Origin: Rana temporaria | Lineage: Eukaryota; Chordata; Amphibia; Anura; Ranidae | Assembly: GCF_905171775.1 (NCBI RefSeq) | Contig: NC_053491.1 | Location: forward strand, 228,522,247 to 228,586,246 | DNA: 64,000 bases | Direction: 5' to 3' | Shown: positions 21,011 to 30,362 of the stretch, piece by piece | Layout of the letters: each line of letters opens with the position of its first letter | How positions within the stretch are numbered: position 1 is the first letter of the stretch | Made by a program: the position numbers and the translations under genes | The notes under the pieces: model-generated | Databases searched by the model: none | What the model was told of the DNA's origin: nothing | The model's input: the letters and a program-made list of their open reading frames with translations, nothing else

Positions 21011-22094
21011 ACGGCCCCTTGCAGGTGGTGAGAATGTGGCAGCAGGAGGAGGAGACTGGGCCGGGTCACTGAATTGTGTGGTCTCAGTCAGCAGGCCCCT
21101 TTTCCCCTCTATATTACAGATGCTATCAGATCCTGGGCCAGGCCCCTTTGTCGCTGCTCTATTGCTCATTATTTCAATTGCCTCCCTAATAATGTACAGA
21201 GACTCCTCCTCCAGCTGGGACATGCTTTTTTTTTTTTTGGGCGCATCTGGAGGGGAGGCATCTGTGATACAGTGCTGCCACTGGGCCTGGGCACCTGCTG
21301 ACTTCCACTCGGCCCAGCCTCCTCCTGTCTGCCACTCACCCCTTCCTCCTCCTGGCTGACACATTCCGGAGCCTCCTCCTCCTCTTGGCTGTTCTCTTCC
21401 GGTGTATAAAAAAGGGACATGGTTTTATTTTGTGCTTCATCAATCACACACATTTTCAAGCTCATGACTGTTTTTTTTTTTTGTAAATTGAACAGACTCT
21501 CATTCTGACCCCTACAGTTGGCATCCCTGACACAATTTTTTCTGCCCACAACTTTTGTTTGTGTTTACAAGCTTTCATTTTGTTTCAAAAATCATCTTGT
21601 TAAACCAACAATAATTTGCGGCCAAGAAATATGTTGGAAACTACTATACCTGACTGAAGATGTGCAGATCTAGCTCCTCAATGTAAGCCAGCTCCTCGGC
21701 ACACTCTGCAAGGGTGGGGGGAACAGTGGAAGGAATGCTGGAGGGAACGGTGGAGGGAAGGGTGGAAGAAAGACTCAAAAGTGATTCCCGGGCCTTGATC
21801 TGATCATCCAGAAAAGTGAGGTGTTTATAGTACCATAGCTTGGGCTCCTGTACTTCATCTGCTGCTGCTCCTGACCTCTGAGAAGCTGTTTAAATCGCTT
21901 ATTGTAAGCATTCCTGATGTTATTGATTTTGGTGCTGGTATCCAGGTCTGCATATAAGTGGCCAATTGGGCAATTGTTGCCCTTCGGACGTTGTTATTAT
22001 GATAAGCTGGGTTTCTGACCTCCCATAGGCACTTGAGCTCCCTATACTTATCAATGAAGCGCAATACGTTTTCTGGCTTATTGAGTTTTTGCAT
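20918..22094 (-). pseudogene. MADF-domain protein of the Harbinger element, frameshifted
   Basis: From the ATG at 22094 the frame reads a MADF domain (a Myb/SANT-related DNA-binding fold): FIDKYRELKCLWEVRNPAYH, the characteristic CLW..P.Y spacing, then in the next frame ADLDTSTKINNIRNAYNKRF, and in a third frame PKLWYYKHLTFLDDQIKARE. At least two frameshifts break it. The exon probably ends at 21650 (CAG/GTATAG donor). Farther down, acidic EENSQEEEEAPE and then SMSQLEEESLYIIREAIEIM look like the C-terminal part, with a frame change at the homopolymer at 21228-21238. The last, Arg/Gly-rich tail is doubtful because it is antisense to the second copy. AATAAA lies at 20658-20663 on this strand. 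The acceptor of exon 2 is not resolved. Confidence 0.65.
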
Positions 22095-22197
22095 CTTCGA
22101 TCAATTTCTAGTAGAGAAAACAAAAAACATATAAACACTAGGTCAGCTTTATACATTGACAAAATCTAATCACAATCTTTTGACCTTTAAACACCTT

Positions 22198-22894
22198 GGC
22201 CCGGATTCAGATAGAATTGTCTATCTATCAGCGGACGTAACGTATCCTATTTACGTTAAGCCTCCGCAACTTTTACAGGCAAGTGCCGTATTCTCAAAAG
22301 AAAGTTGCGGCGGCGTAGCGTAAATAGGCCGGCGTAAGCCCGCCTAATTCAAATTGTGAAGAGGTGGGCGTGTGTTATGTAAATTAACCATGACCCGACG
22401 TGATTGACGTTTTTAACGAATGGCGCATGCGCCGTCCATGGACATATGCCAGTGTGCATTGCTCCAAATACGCCGCAAGGACGTATTGGTTTCGACATGA
22501 ACATAAATTACGTCCAGCCCCATTCACGGACGACTTACGCAAACAACGTAAAATTTTTAAAATTCAATGTGGAAACGACGTCCATACTTAACATTGGTAC
22601 GCCGCATGTAGGCCTCATATAACAGGGGTAACTTTATGCCGGGAAAAGCCTAACGTAAACGGCGTATCTGTACTGCGTCGGCCGGGCGTACGTTCGTAAT
22701 TTCGCGTATCTAGCTGATTTACATACTCTAGGCGTAAATCAGCGTACACGCCCCTAGCGGCCAGCGTAAATATGCAGTTAAGATCCGATGGTGTAAGAGA
22801 CTTACGCCGGTCGGATCTAATAGAAATCTATGCATAACTGATACGACGGCGTATCTGGAGATACGCCGTCGTATCTCCTTTCTGAATCCGGACC
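22198..22894 (-). mobile_element. CpG-rich MITE, second copy, inside the Harbinger element
   Basis: Same family as 7272-7981 in the opposite orientation, ending ..CTGAATCCGGACC. Shared blocks include TACGCCG-rich ends, TTTACG..AGGCTTTTCCCGGC, GCGGCGTACCAATGTTAAGTATGG and GGACGGCGCATGCGCC. It sits between the MADF and Myb-like genes, so it may separate one or both from promoter sequence. I could not confirm the 3-bp duplication seen at the other copy. Confidence 0.75.
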
Positions 22895-23390
22895 AGTGTC
22901 TACTGCTGCCACTAAAATGCTGCCCAGCTCTGCCCCATTGTTGTGTAATGATGATTTAACTGCAGACCCTGTGTTTACATTTAAATAAATAAGTGGCATT
23001 AAAATATGCAAAAGTAATGAGAGCATTCATCAACGCACCATTCATGTGTAGATATCATGCCCCTCAGCATTGATGAGATGATACACTGCTTAATTACCTC
23101 TGTCCAACAATCACAATCATTGCCTGATCTGATACACAGTAAAATAAAGAGGTTTTGGAGTCTCACATATATATATATTGGAGATGTCTCTGAGCAGATG
23201 GAGAACAAAATTGCATGGGGGGCCCCAAAATAATATTGCTCAAGGGTCCAATCAACATAAACCCCCCATCCCATGACTCAAGTCTATATAGGCCTCTGCT
23301 GGCCCCATTGTAATTTTTACCTTCGTTTAAGTCGGTCGTCGCTTCCGCTCGTCCAGACTCCGCGTAACCAACGTAGTCACGTCGTTCTCC
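22895..23390. other. Intergenic part of the Harbinger element
   Basis: AT-rich sequence between the nested MITE and the Myb-like gene, with no frame I can assign. A short (AT)n run lies near 23167-23180. The region may hold an upstream MADF exon or promoter, but nothing identifies it. Confidence 0.35.
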
Positions 23391-23488
23391 TTATATACCC
23401 CGCGCATGCGTGAAACGCCGCCCTCTTCATCCGCCCATGACAGACCTTTTCCTTTATTCCACGCCCATAATCATTGTGAAACAACAAT
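23391..23488 (+). promoter_or_regulatory. Candidate promoter and 5' UTR of the Myb-like gene
   Basis: A TATA-type box (TTATATACCC at 23391-23400) lies about 90 bp before the ATG at 23489. CG-rich sequence with a GCGCATGCG palindrome follows it. Placement is right for a core promoter; function is inferred. Confidence 0.4.
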
Positions 23489-24886
23489 ATGGCGGTGTCA
23501 CAGGTGCGTGGTATATCCCACCCCGACGAGGAAAGCCCGGAGGCGGGAACATCCCGATCCAGGCCCAGACGCTACAAAGCCACGAATATGTCACTTGAAG
23601 AGATGGTGTAGATGGTGGACATACTGCGGAGGAAAGATTATGATGGCGATCATGGCCCATACCACACCCCTAATCGGAGGAAGGACCAAATAATGGACAA
23701 AGTGGCGAGGAATCTTTACGATAAATTTGGGGTCAGGAGGTCCAAGGAGCAGCTCCGTAAAAGGTGGTCTGACCTGAAATTGCGGGAGCCAGAGCAGTAT
23801 AGGAAGATCAGGAAAATTATTGACAAAAGTAGGTATTTTTCATGTGTTTGTTGCAATTATCTTTATTATATCTTTGCATGTTTTTCTCCATGTGCTTGTT
23901 TGGCCTGGTTGTACTTTTGAACATGGCAAGTTTCAGGTTAAAACTGGGCAAAGTGTAGTATTTTCCGTTCGTAGTAAACATCATTCCACTAAAAATCTGA
24001 TGTTTTCCGCAGATCCAGGAAAAGCACATGTGGTCATGCCTATTTGATGTAAACCAACGTTTATCAACATTGTTGTCAAGATAATGTGTTTGTTCGACCT
24101 TACTAGAATGTGAAATGCAAACCGGATTCATTCACACAGTGTAAAGGAGAGAATAATAAGCAGCTGTTTACACATCTGGACTCAGGAGCACCTGTGTGTC
24201 CCCCATAAATCACCTTTTTATTAGGGTCTCACACAAAGGAGACTTTTGGGGTGCCTCCATGTGTGTCACGGTGACAAAAAGTGTCAGTATTCCAGCTTGG
24301 GGAAACTCCGAAAAACAAATGTGATGTTTTTAGGAATGATCCCAAACAGACAATTGTACCCCACTTCCAAGCAATGTTTTCTATTTCTGCCCTCCAATAT
24401 CTGTGTGCTGAGTATACCTTTTTTTCATTTGATTAGGGGAAAGAAGAGGACATCATTCGGAGGAGGCAAGGAAGCACAGACATGAAAAACACCACCGACC
24501 TCAGCATGTGGAGGAGGTGGATGTGGAAGAAGGAGGTGTGGAAGAAATAGAGGTGGAAGAAGGGGAGGTGGAAGGAGGTGGGGAAGAAGAGGAGGTGAAG
24601 ATTATCAGCACAACAGGTCAGTGTCTGTCACAACAGCTTCACATGGAAGAAGAGAGGTAGGTAGGCCTGCACATTTCTAATAAACCCTTTTTTTTTTTTT
24701 TTAGGGGATGAACATAGTGGTATCACATCATCTACTAGGACACCTTTCTCCAGTGCTAGTGCCAAAATCGTGATACAAGAAATAATGGAATGCAGTAGTG
24801 AAATGGACATTATGAGGAATAGGATGAATGTCATTGAACAAAAATATAAAAACACCATTGACATGATGGGCCGTATAGTAGACTGA
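23489..24886 (+). pseudogene. Myb/SANT-like protein of the Harbinger element, three exons, internal stop
   Basis: Exons 23489-23828, 24437-24616 and 24705-24886 join through GT..AG introns (AAAA/GTAGGT, ATTAG/GG, ACAG/GTCAGT, TTAG/GG) with matching phases. Together they give 702 nt, exactly 234 codons with the TGA. Exon 1 has the trihelix/SANT-type DNA-binding region of Harbinger partner proteins: MVDILRRKDYDG, then RKDQIMDKVARNLYDKFGV, then SKEQLRKRWSDLKLREPEQY. Exon 2 is very acidic (Glu/Val-rich). Exon 3 encodes a predicted coiled coil (IVIQEIMECSSEMDIMRNRM..) and ends GRIVD. In this family the protein partners the transposase in nuclear import and end binding. Codon 41 is TAG (23609-23611), just before MVDIL, where the relatives I recall have a sense codon, so this copy would not make full-length protein unless translation restarts at 23612. 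Confidence 0.8.
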
Positions 24887-25464
24887 CCCCCCCCCCCAAA
24901 CATTTTTCTATGTTGTGTTATGTGCCCAAATTTGCACTGGATAATCCACAAGCCACAATTTGAAGATGCACACAGTGTGTCAACATGTGCTATCTGCCAT
25001 CACAGGATATCTATTGTCTGTGCTTTGTGGGTGCAACCCCTTCCTCGCTACTCAAGTAGGTGAGAGGAAGGGTTTGCACCCCCAAAACACATCCATTGAT
25101 CCCCCATCACATGTGTTTGTAATAAGGTTGAACTTTGTAAGTTCCATTGTTTGTAGATATTTGTTTGTTAAAAGCCTTGTTTTAGGCCACAAAAAAAAAT
25201 ATATATATTTTTTTACCAGAAAATTAAAAAAACGCACAAGTTGTGCACAGGATAAAACCCCGAGCAAAAAAAACATTTGTGTGGCTTCTTCTTTTGATGC
25301 TCAAAACCAGTTTGTACATTTAAAAAGTGAGTGATTACTGTGACAATTGTGGTTATTTACTAAACCAGATAAATACATTTGGCACTACAATTGCACTAAT
25401 TGGAGAACCAGGGAGACAGATAACAGAAACCCAAGCAAGAATGACAAAACTGTAATTTCAAAGA
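24887..25464. other. Convergent intergenic region of the Harbinger element
   Basis: Lies between the 3' ends of the Myb-like and transposase genes. It contains an inverted pair TGTGGGTGCAACCCCTTCCTC / GAGGAAGGGTTTGCACCC near 25025-25083 and AT-rich stretches. The 124-codon forward frame at 24960-25334 has no recognisable domain and partly reads this hairpin. On the reverse strand AATAAA-type signals follow the transposase stop near 25471-25480. Confidence 0.5.
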
Positions 25465-27286
25465 TCAATTTTTTTTTATTAAAAAAGGAATGTGGTCTGG
25501 CATAGCAATGGCCCCCCTACACGTGACGTATTCAACATATTTGTCCCATGCATCACGAGCAGTTCGGGGGGCCAAGCCAGTACGGCCAGTGTCCAGGCCA
25601 ATTAGGTTCGGTGATGGTTGTCCGGCCTCAGGCCCAATGTTCGTAAGATATGTGTCGGAATGCCTGTGCAAAAAGTTGTGCAGAATGCAACAGGCAAACA
25701 CCACAGTGTTCATTTTATATTCCGCCATGTGCATTGCTGTCTGGAACAGGGGGAACCGGCTGGCCATTATCCCAAAGGCATTCTCGACAACCCTCCAGGC
25801 TCTGGCCAGCCGGCAATTAAAAACCCTACTCTCCGGGGTGAGGGTTCTTTGGGGAAACGACCTCATCAGGTGTGGTCCCAGTCCAAACGCTTCATCTGCC
25901 ACAAACACGAAAGGGAGTCCCTCCACATTCTCTTCATCCTGTGGCAGTACCAGGCCACCAGTCTGGAGACGTTGGGCGAACTCTGTGTGCGCGAACACTC
26001 TGCCGTCGGACATCCGGCCCTTCTTCCCCACGTCCACATACAAAAACTCGTACTGTGCCGACATCACCACCATCAACACAATGCTATTAAAACCTTTATA
26101 GTTGTAATAGTATGACCCCGAACAGGGTGGCGGCACTATGCGGACGTGTTTCCCATCTATTGCCCCTCCGCAGTTCGGGAAGTCCCACCGCTGGGCAAAT
26201 TGGGAAGCCAAAGTCTGCCATTCCTGTGACATGGAAGGAAACTGTGGAATCAAACAAAAAAAAGAATTTAGTACTTTGGCACATAAACATTGCAATCACA
26301 TTACAAAAATACATCCTTGTCCAACATCAGTATAACATTTATTATTGGAGTGAGTATTTCATGCCAAAAATAAAATATGCCCACTTATCAGACTCCTCAC
26401 ACCTCTGATGGGCCATTAAACATTTTAAGGGGGGGTTCTAGCTGAGTTCAGGCCCAGAAAAAAAACTCTAGCACTCTGCCTAAATTGAATGAGCAAAAAT
26501 ACATTGGGACTCATTTTAAGGGGGGGGGGGTTCTAGCTGAGTTTAGACCCAGAAAAAAAAACCTCTAGCACTCTGCCTAAATTGAATGAGCAAAAAAACA
26601 TCGGGACACATTTTAGGGGTGGGCAGAACTACAATGGAGCAGACAAAAATCTGGTTGGAAACAGACTAGGCTAGGTGGGTTTGGGCCTAGGATAGCATGC
26701 TGGACAGGTTAGTGAAGGGAAAGATGCATGTAGGCCACAAAAGGACCATTCAAAGATTACAACATGCATGGGGACAAAGGGGACATTACAAGACATTAGC
26801 ATACATTAAAGACATAGATTGTGATGTGAAAGAAGAAAACTTACCTTAATATAGTCCTCCTGCATCACTTGGATGATGGCAGAACACATCTCCGGTATGA
26901 TGATCCCCAGCGCCTGTTGAGAACTTGAGGTACTGCAGGCTCCTCCCAGTCGCCAGGTACCTCAACGTGGCAATGAGCCTCTGCTCGGCCGTGATGGCTT
27001 GGCGCATTACAGTGTCCTGCCTCGTTATAAAGGGGGACAGAAGATCCAAAAGACGGTGGAAAACGGGGTCCGTCATACAGAGAAAGTTCCTGAAGTCCTC
27101 AGGATTATTCTCCTGGATTTCCCTAAGCAGAGGCATATGAGAGAATTGGTCACGCTGGCGCAACCAATTCTTGGTCCATGAACTCCTCCTCGCCCTGTTC
27201 ACGGCCACAGATCTAGCAACAACACGAACTGCAGAAGACAGCCCATATGCAGCATGAACTCGAGCATGAGAACACGCCTCCAACAT
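25465..27286 (-). pseudogene. PIF/Harbinger DDE transposase, two exons, exon 1 frameshifted
   Basis: Exon 1 runs from the ATG at 27286 to 26845. It encodes the N-terminal helical region (PEDFRNFLCMTDPVFHRLL, then AITAEQRLIATLRYLATG). The intron is 26242-26844 (AAG/GTAAGT, CACAG/TTTCC). Exon 2 (26241-25465, 258 codons) carries the RNase H-like nuclease with all three catalytic acids: D29 in GGAIDGKHV, D116 in FVADEAFG and E153 in RVVENAFG (numbered from the exon start), plus the family block KGRMSDGRVF. The reaction would be cut-and-paste excision and insertion at TWA targets. Exon 1 changes frame near 26912-26916, right after YLKFSTG: the conserved LGIIIPEMCSAIIQVMQEDY is read in another frame, consistent with a small out-of-frame deletion. 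Exon 2 is fully open. Confidence 0.85.
26421..26610. repeat. Two tandem ~95-bp repeats inside the transposase intron
   Basis: CATTTTAAGGGGGG..TTCTAGCTGAGTT starts at 26421 and 26512, and a third partial start lies at 26609. Each unit includes CTCTAGCACTCTGCCTAAAT followed by TGAATGAGC. The G-run length varies between units. Confidence 0.85.
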
Positions 27287-27310
27287 GGCTTCAAACTGGT
27301 CGGCTGGTCA

Positions 27311-27485
27311 GAACGCACTTAAAACAGAAAGCACCCAAATACAGCAAGACCTGTAATGAACGCACTGAAAAACAGATACGAGCGGGCAGGAATGCACTGC
27401 AAAACAGATACGACCTGACTGCAAGCACTGAATGACAAATACGAACCCACAAGAACAAACTGAACCCGAAAAAACGATCTGCAAA
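27311..27485. repeat. 32-bp tandem repeats upstream of the transposase
   Basis: Units GAACGCACTGAAAAACAGAT.. at 27358, 27390 and 27422 recur every 32 bp, with a longer unit at 27311 and a degenerate one at 27454. They lie between the transposase ATG and the right terminal repeat. Subterminal repeats of this sort often bind transposase or partner proteins; that role is inferred. Confidence 0.75.
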
Positions 27486-27665
27486 GCACGGAGACTGAAA
27501 AGTGCCGTCGTACGTGGTTTACGTGTCCGCGTTCTGACACGATCGGTTATTTAACCAATGGTGTGTAGGCGCGACGGACCATCAGTCAGCTTCATCGGTT
27601 AACTGATGAAAACGGTCCATCGGTTTGTTCTCATCGGATGGACTGATCGTGTGTACGCGACATTA

Positions 27666-28980
27666 CACGTAAGAGCTGCACCACCACTGTGGACAGTTGT
27701 GCAATGTGAACATTAATTCCCCCTAACAAACTAGAACTGCAACGTCATAAAAAAATATGAAAATGTTTTAAGTAGTTACTACAGAAGTTTTTAGAATTTC
27801 TAAAATGGTGATATTTGTTATGTGGCTCCATTTCATTACATTGAATTAGGCTTTACGTGGCATATATAACAAATTGTTTTGGGCTGGTATATATGTTGTT
27901 GTTTATTGCTGCAGTTATGTTTACAAAGCTGAAGTCAATATTTATTTTGCTTAAATACAAACTAACCAAGCTACTAAACTTTTTAATGTGTAAATTCATC
28001 CTATATGTTATTATCACTAATCTATAGTGCAGAGTGATCCTATCAGGACCATGGACAGCTACTACAGTAAAAGCCCTTTGGCAATTACTGTGCACTAAGC
28101 ACATATTTGAGTCAAACCCTTGATCTCCTAATGACCTTGGCATAGTCGGATTAAGATACAATTACTCCCACAGAACACTTGCAGCTTTTTGAAGTATCTA
28201 ATGGCAGTCCGGTGATTTTCACTTTTCAAATGGAGATAGCACAGCAAAATGCTTTAATGGACAATTTAAGTAATAACTGTAGGATGTATATATATATTTG
28301 TTTTTCTTTCTGAAAAACCTATAAAAATATAGATTTTTTTTAAAAAAATATAGACTTAAGAAAGTTTATCCCTTCAGAAAAAAATAATATGCAATTGCCC
28401 TAATACTTTACTGTACAGTACAGATGATTTTGTTCGTATGTTAAATGCTTGAACTTAAATTCTGTTAGTTTGGGGTGAAAGTTTTAGGTTCAGTCACCCA
28501 CTAAAAGAAGCATTTCAGTGGGTGAAAATTAAATGATACCACTTAACCCTGCCAACACAGATTTGGGACTTTCAACCAAGATACCTCTTCCAAGCCAACC
28601 AATGAAAACCAGCACAGCTTTGATTTAGGACTGGTCTGGGATACATTCCTAAACATGTTAGACTGATCATCTTATACTACTCCAAAACTATCCCATGTTT
28701 TTATGGATTAGCATTCCAAACAGCTATCACATTTTCCATATAATAAGACAAGAGGGAACACTGACTATCTATAGTGTATTTACTTATCTAACCATTGATT
28801 TTATGTGCCAAGATTCACAACCCTGGAAATCAATATGGTTACTTCTAACCCAGTACTGGAAACTCACTGTTCTGAACTTTGTGAATGAGAACCCCAGAGT
28901 TGCAAGCCCCCATCTTTGACCTGGATAACCTGGATCCTAGTAGGCATACCTTTTTCTAACTGCTCCTACCCCAGAGCCAC
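27666..28980. other. Unassigned AT-rich sequence
   Basis: About 1.3 kb with no recognisable element ends, genes or RNAs. The frames at 27853-28161 (-) and 28695-28919 (+) show no family motif. It may be unique intergenic DNA. Confidence 0.4.
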
Positions 28981-29459
28981 TTAAAGTGATACTAAAGCTT
29001 TGTGTTTAAAATAAATAACAAACATGTCATACTTACCTCCACTGTGCAGTTCGTTTTGCACAGAGTGGCCCCGAACATCCTCTTCTGGGGTTCCACGGCG
29101 GCTCTCGCGGCTCCTCCCCGCAATACCAAACCCCCTCTGGGAAGCTCTCTCCAGAAGCGGTTACCTTGCGGGCACTCTCCCGTGTCATACACTCAGCGTA
29201 CATAGCCACCGAGTGTATGACTTGGCCCTTCCCCCCGGTGAAAGCACCGTTGGATTTGATTGACAGCAGCGGGAGACAATGGCTGCGCTGCTATCAATCT
29301 AACCAATCAACACCGAGACTCCGTGGAGAAGAGGACACCAGGGATGCGCACAGCAGATGAATGGACAAAGGTAAGTAAAAGGGGGGAGGCTGGGGGGCCG
29401 TGTTTGCCAGGTGTTTTTTTTTCACCTTAATGCATAGGATGCCTTTACAACCCCTTTAA
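28981..29459. mobile_element. TTAA-type MITE (T2/Kolobok-like), family A
   Basis: Starts TTAAAGTGATACTAAAG and ends CCTTTACAACCCCTTTAA. TTAA targets and TTAAAG starts match the signature I recall for Xenopus T2 (Kolobok) MITEs. The left part (CATACTTACCTCCACTGTGCAGT..TTTTGCACAGAGTGGCCCCGAAC) matches the element at 41219. The overlapping frames at 29002-29360 are not genes. Confidence 0.6.
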
Positions 29460-29997
29460 ATTTAGTTCTGTACATTTAAAGTATGAACAACTGCCAAAGG
29501 GAGCAGGACTTTTAAGGTGGCAAAAATAAACATACAAGTTTTATATAAAAATATAAATTTTATTAAATATCAATTTCTTTAAAATGACAATAACTGTTCA
29601 ACCAATGTGTATTTCATACAATACTGCAGTCACTTTTTGCTCTACATGTTTCACTCATTAAAGCTTCCTCAGGAGCTTTGAAAGTACTGCATAAAGTTGA
29701 TACTACAAAAGAAAGATTACAATGAATATATAAATAATAATAAAGTAAATTAAGTATTGTGACACTCATGTCAAAGAGAAAAATACATGATATAACATTA
29801 TACAGAATTGTAATTCCATAAACTTTTTTTATTTTCAAATGAAATACTGAGAAGTTGTGCCTACCAGATGCTTTAAAATCAAACAGTTTGAACCAATTGA
29901 GTAGTTCCAGCTCCTCAAGAGCCTAGGTCAAAGGGGCAATTTGCAACCATAGAGAGAGGACAATGTTCTGGAATGTAGGATTAACATATAGGTTTAG
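29460..29997 (-). mobile_element. Penelope-like element end with hammerhead-like motif
   Basis: AT-rich sequence typical of Penelope-like terminal regions: TTTATATAAAAATATAAATTTTATTAAATAT near 29541, then the hammerhead-like core on the reverse strand at 29639-29676. Exact ends are not visible. The reverse frame at 29614-29838 is a chance reading. Confidence 0.45.
29639..29676 (-). ncRNA. Hammerhead ribozyme-like motif
   Basis: Reverse strand order: GCTC, CTGAGGA, a weak helix II region AGCTTTAATGAGT, GAAAC, AT, GTA, GAGC. Helix I (GCTC/GAGC) pairs and all core bases are present. Helix II can form only two or three pairs, so activity is doubtful. Confidence 0.45.
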
Positions 29998-30362
29998 TTA
30001 AAGGGGTTGTAAAGGTTCGTCTTTTATTTTCTAAATAGGTTCCTTTAAGCTAGTGCATTGTTGGTTCACTTACCTTTTCCTTCCATTTCCCTTCTAAATG
30101 TTTTTTTTCTTTGTTTGAATTTCTCACTTCCTGTTTCTCCTCAGTAAGCTTTCCACCATCATCCGAGCGGTGGAAAGTCATTTAGAACAGCTTACTGAAC
30201 ACCTTACTGAGGAGGAACAGGAAGTGAGAAATTCAGACAAAGAAAACAAAGAAAAAAAACATTTAGAAGGGAAATTGAAGGAAAAGGTAAGTGAACCAAC
30301 AATGCACTAGCATAAAGGAACCTATTTAGAAAATAAAAAACAAACCTTTACAACCCCTTTAA
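29998..30362. mobile_element. TTAA foldback MITE, near-perfect arms
   Basis: TTAAAGGGGTTGTAAAGGTT at the left and its inverse at the right, with arms of about 150 bp that match almost base for base (TAAATAGGTTCCTTTA..GCTAGTGCATTGTTGGTTCA and inverse). The short loop is near 30165-30200 (TTTCCACC..GGTGGAAA). TTAA is present at both borders. One of the cleanest T2/Kolobok-like hairpins here. Confidence 0.8.

Larger units (their letters stand above)
19865..27662. mobile_element. PIF/Harbinger transposon, three genes, TTA target duplication
   Basis: Left end TGCCGCGTACACGCGATAGG and the inverse of the right end TGTCGCGTACACACGATCAG begin imperfect inverted repeats of about 60 bp, including the shared core GATGGACCGTTTTCATC. 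TTA is present at 19862-19864 and 27663-27665, the Harbinger target pattern. Inside the 7,798 bp are a MADF-domain gene (- strand), a Myb/SANT-like gene (+) and a DDE transposase (-), plus a partial second MADF copy (+) and a nested CpG-rich MITE (22198-22894). Lesions in all three genes suggest it can no longer move by itself. Confidence 0.85.

Noticed and set aside
25490..26115. Two long forward frames of 203 and 165 codons opposite the transposase
   Set aside because: They are antisense shadows of exon 2 of the DDE transposase, whose reverse reading carries all catalytic motifs.
29002..29360. Forward frames with apparent splice-like CTTACCT and GTAAGT words as a host exon
   Set aside because: The same words recur at matching places in the TTAA elements at 41219 and 48111, so they belong to the MITE families.
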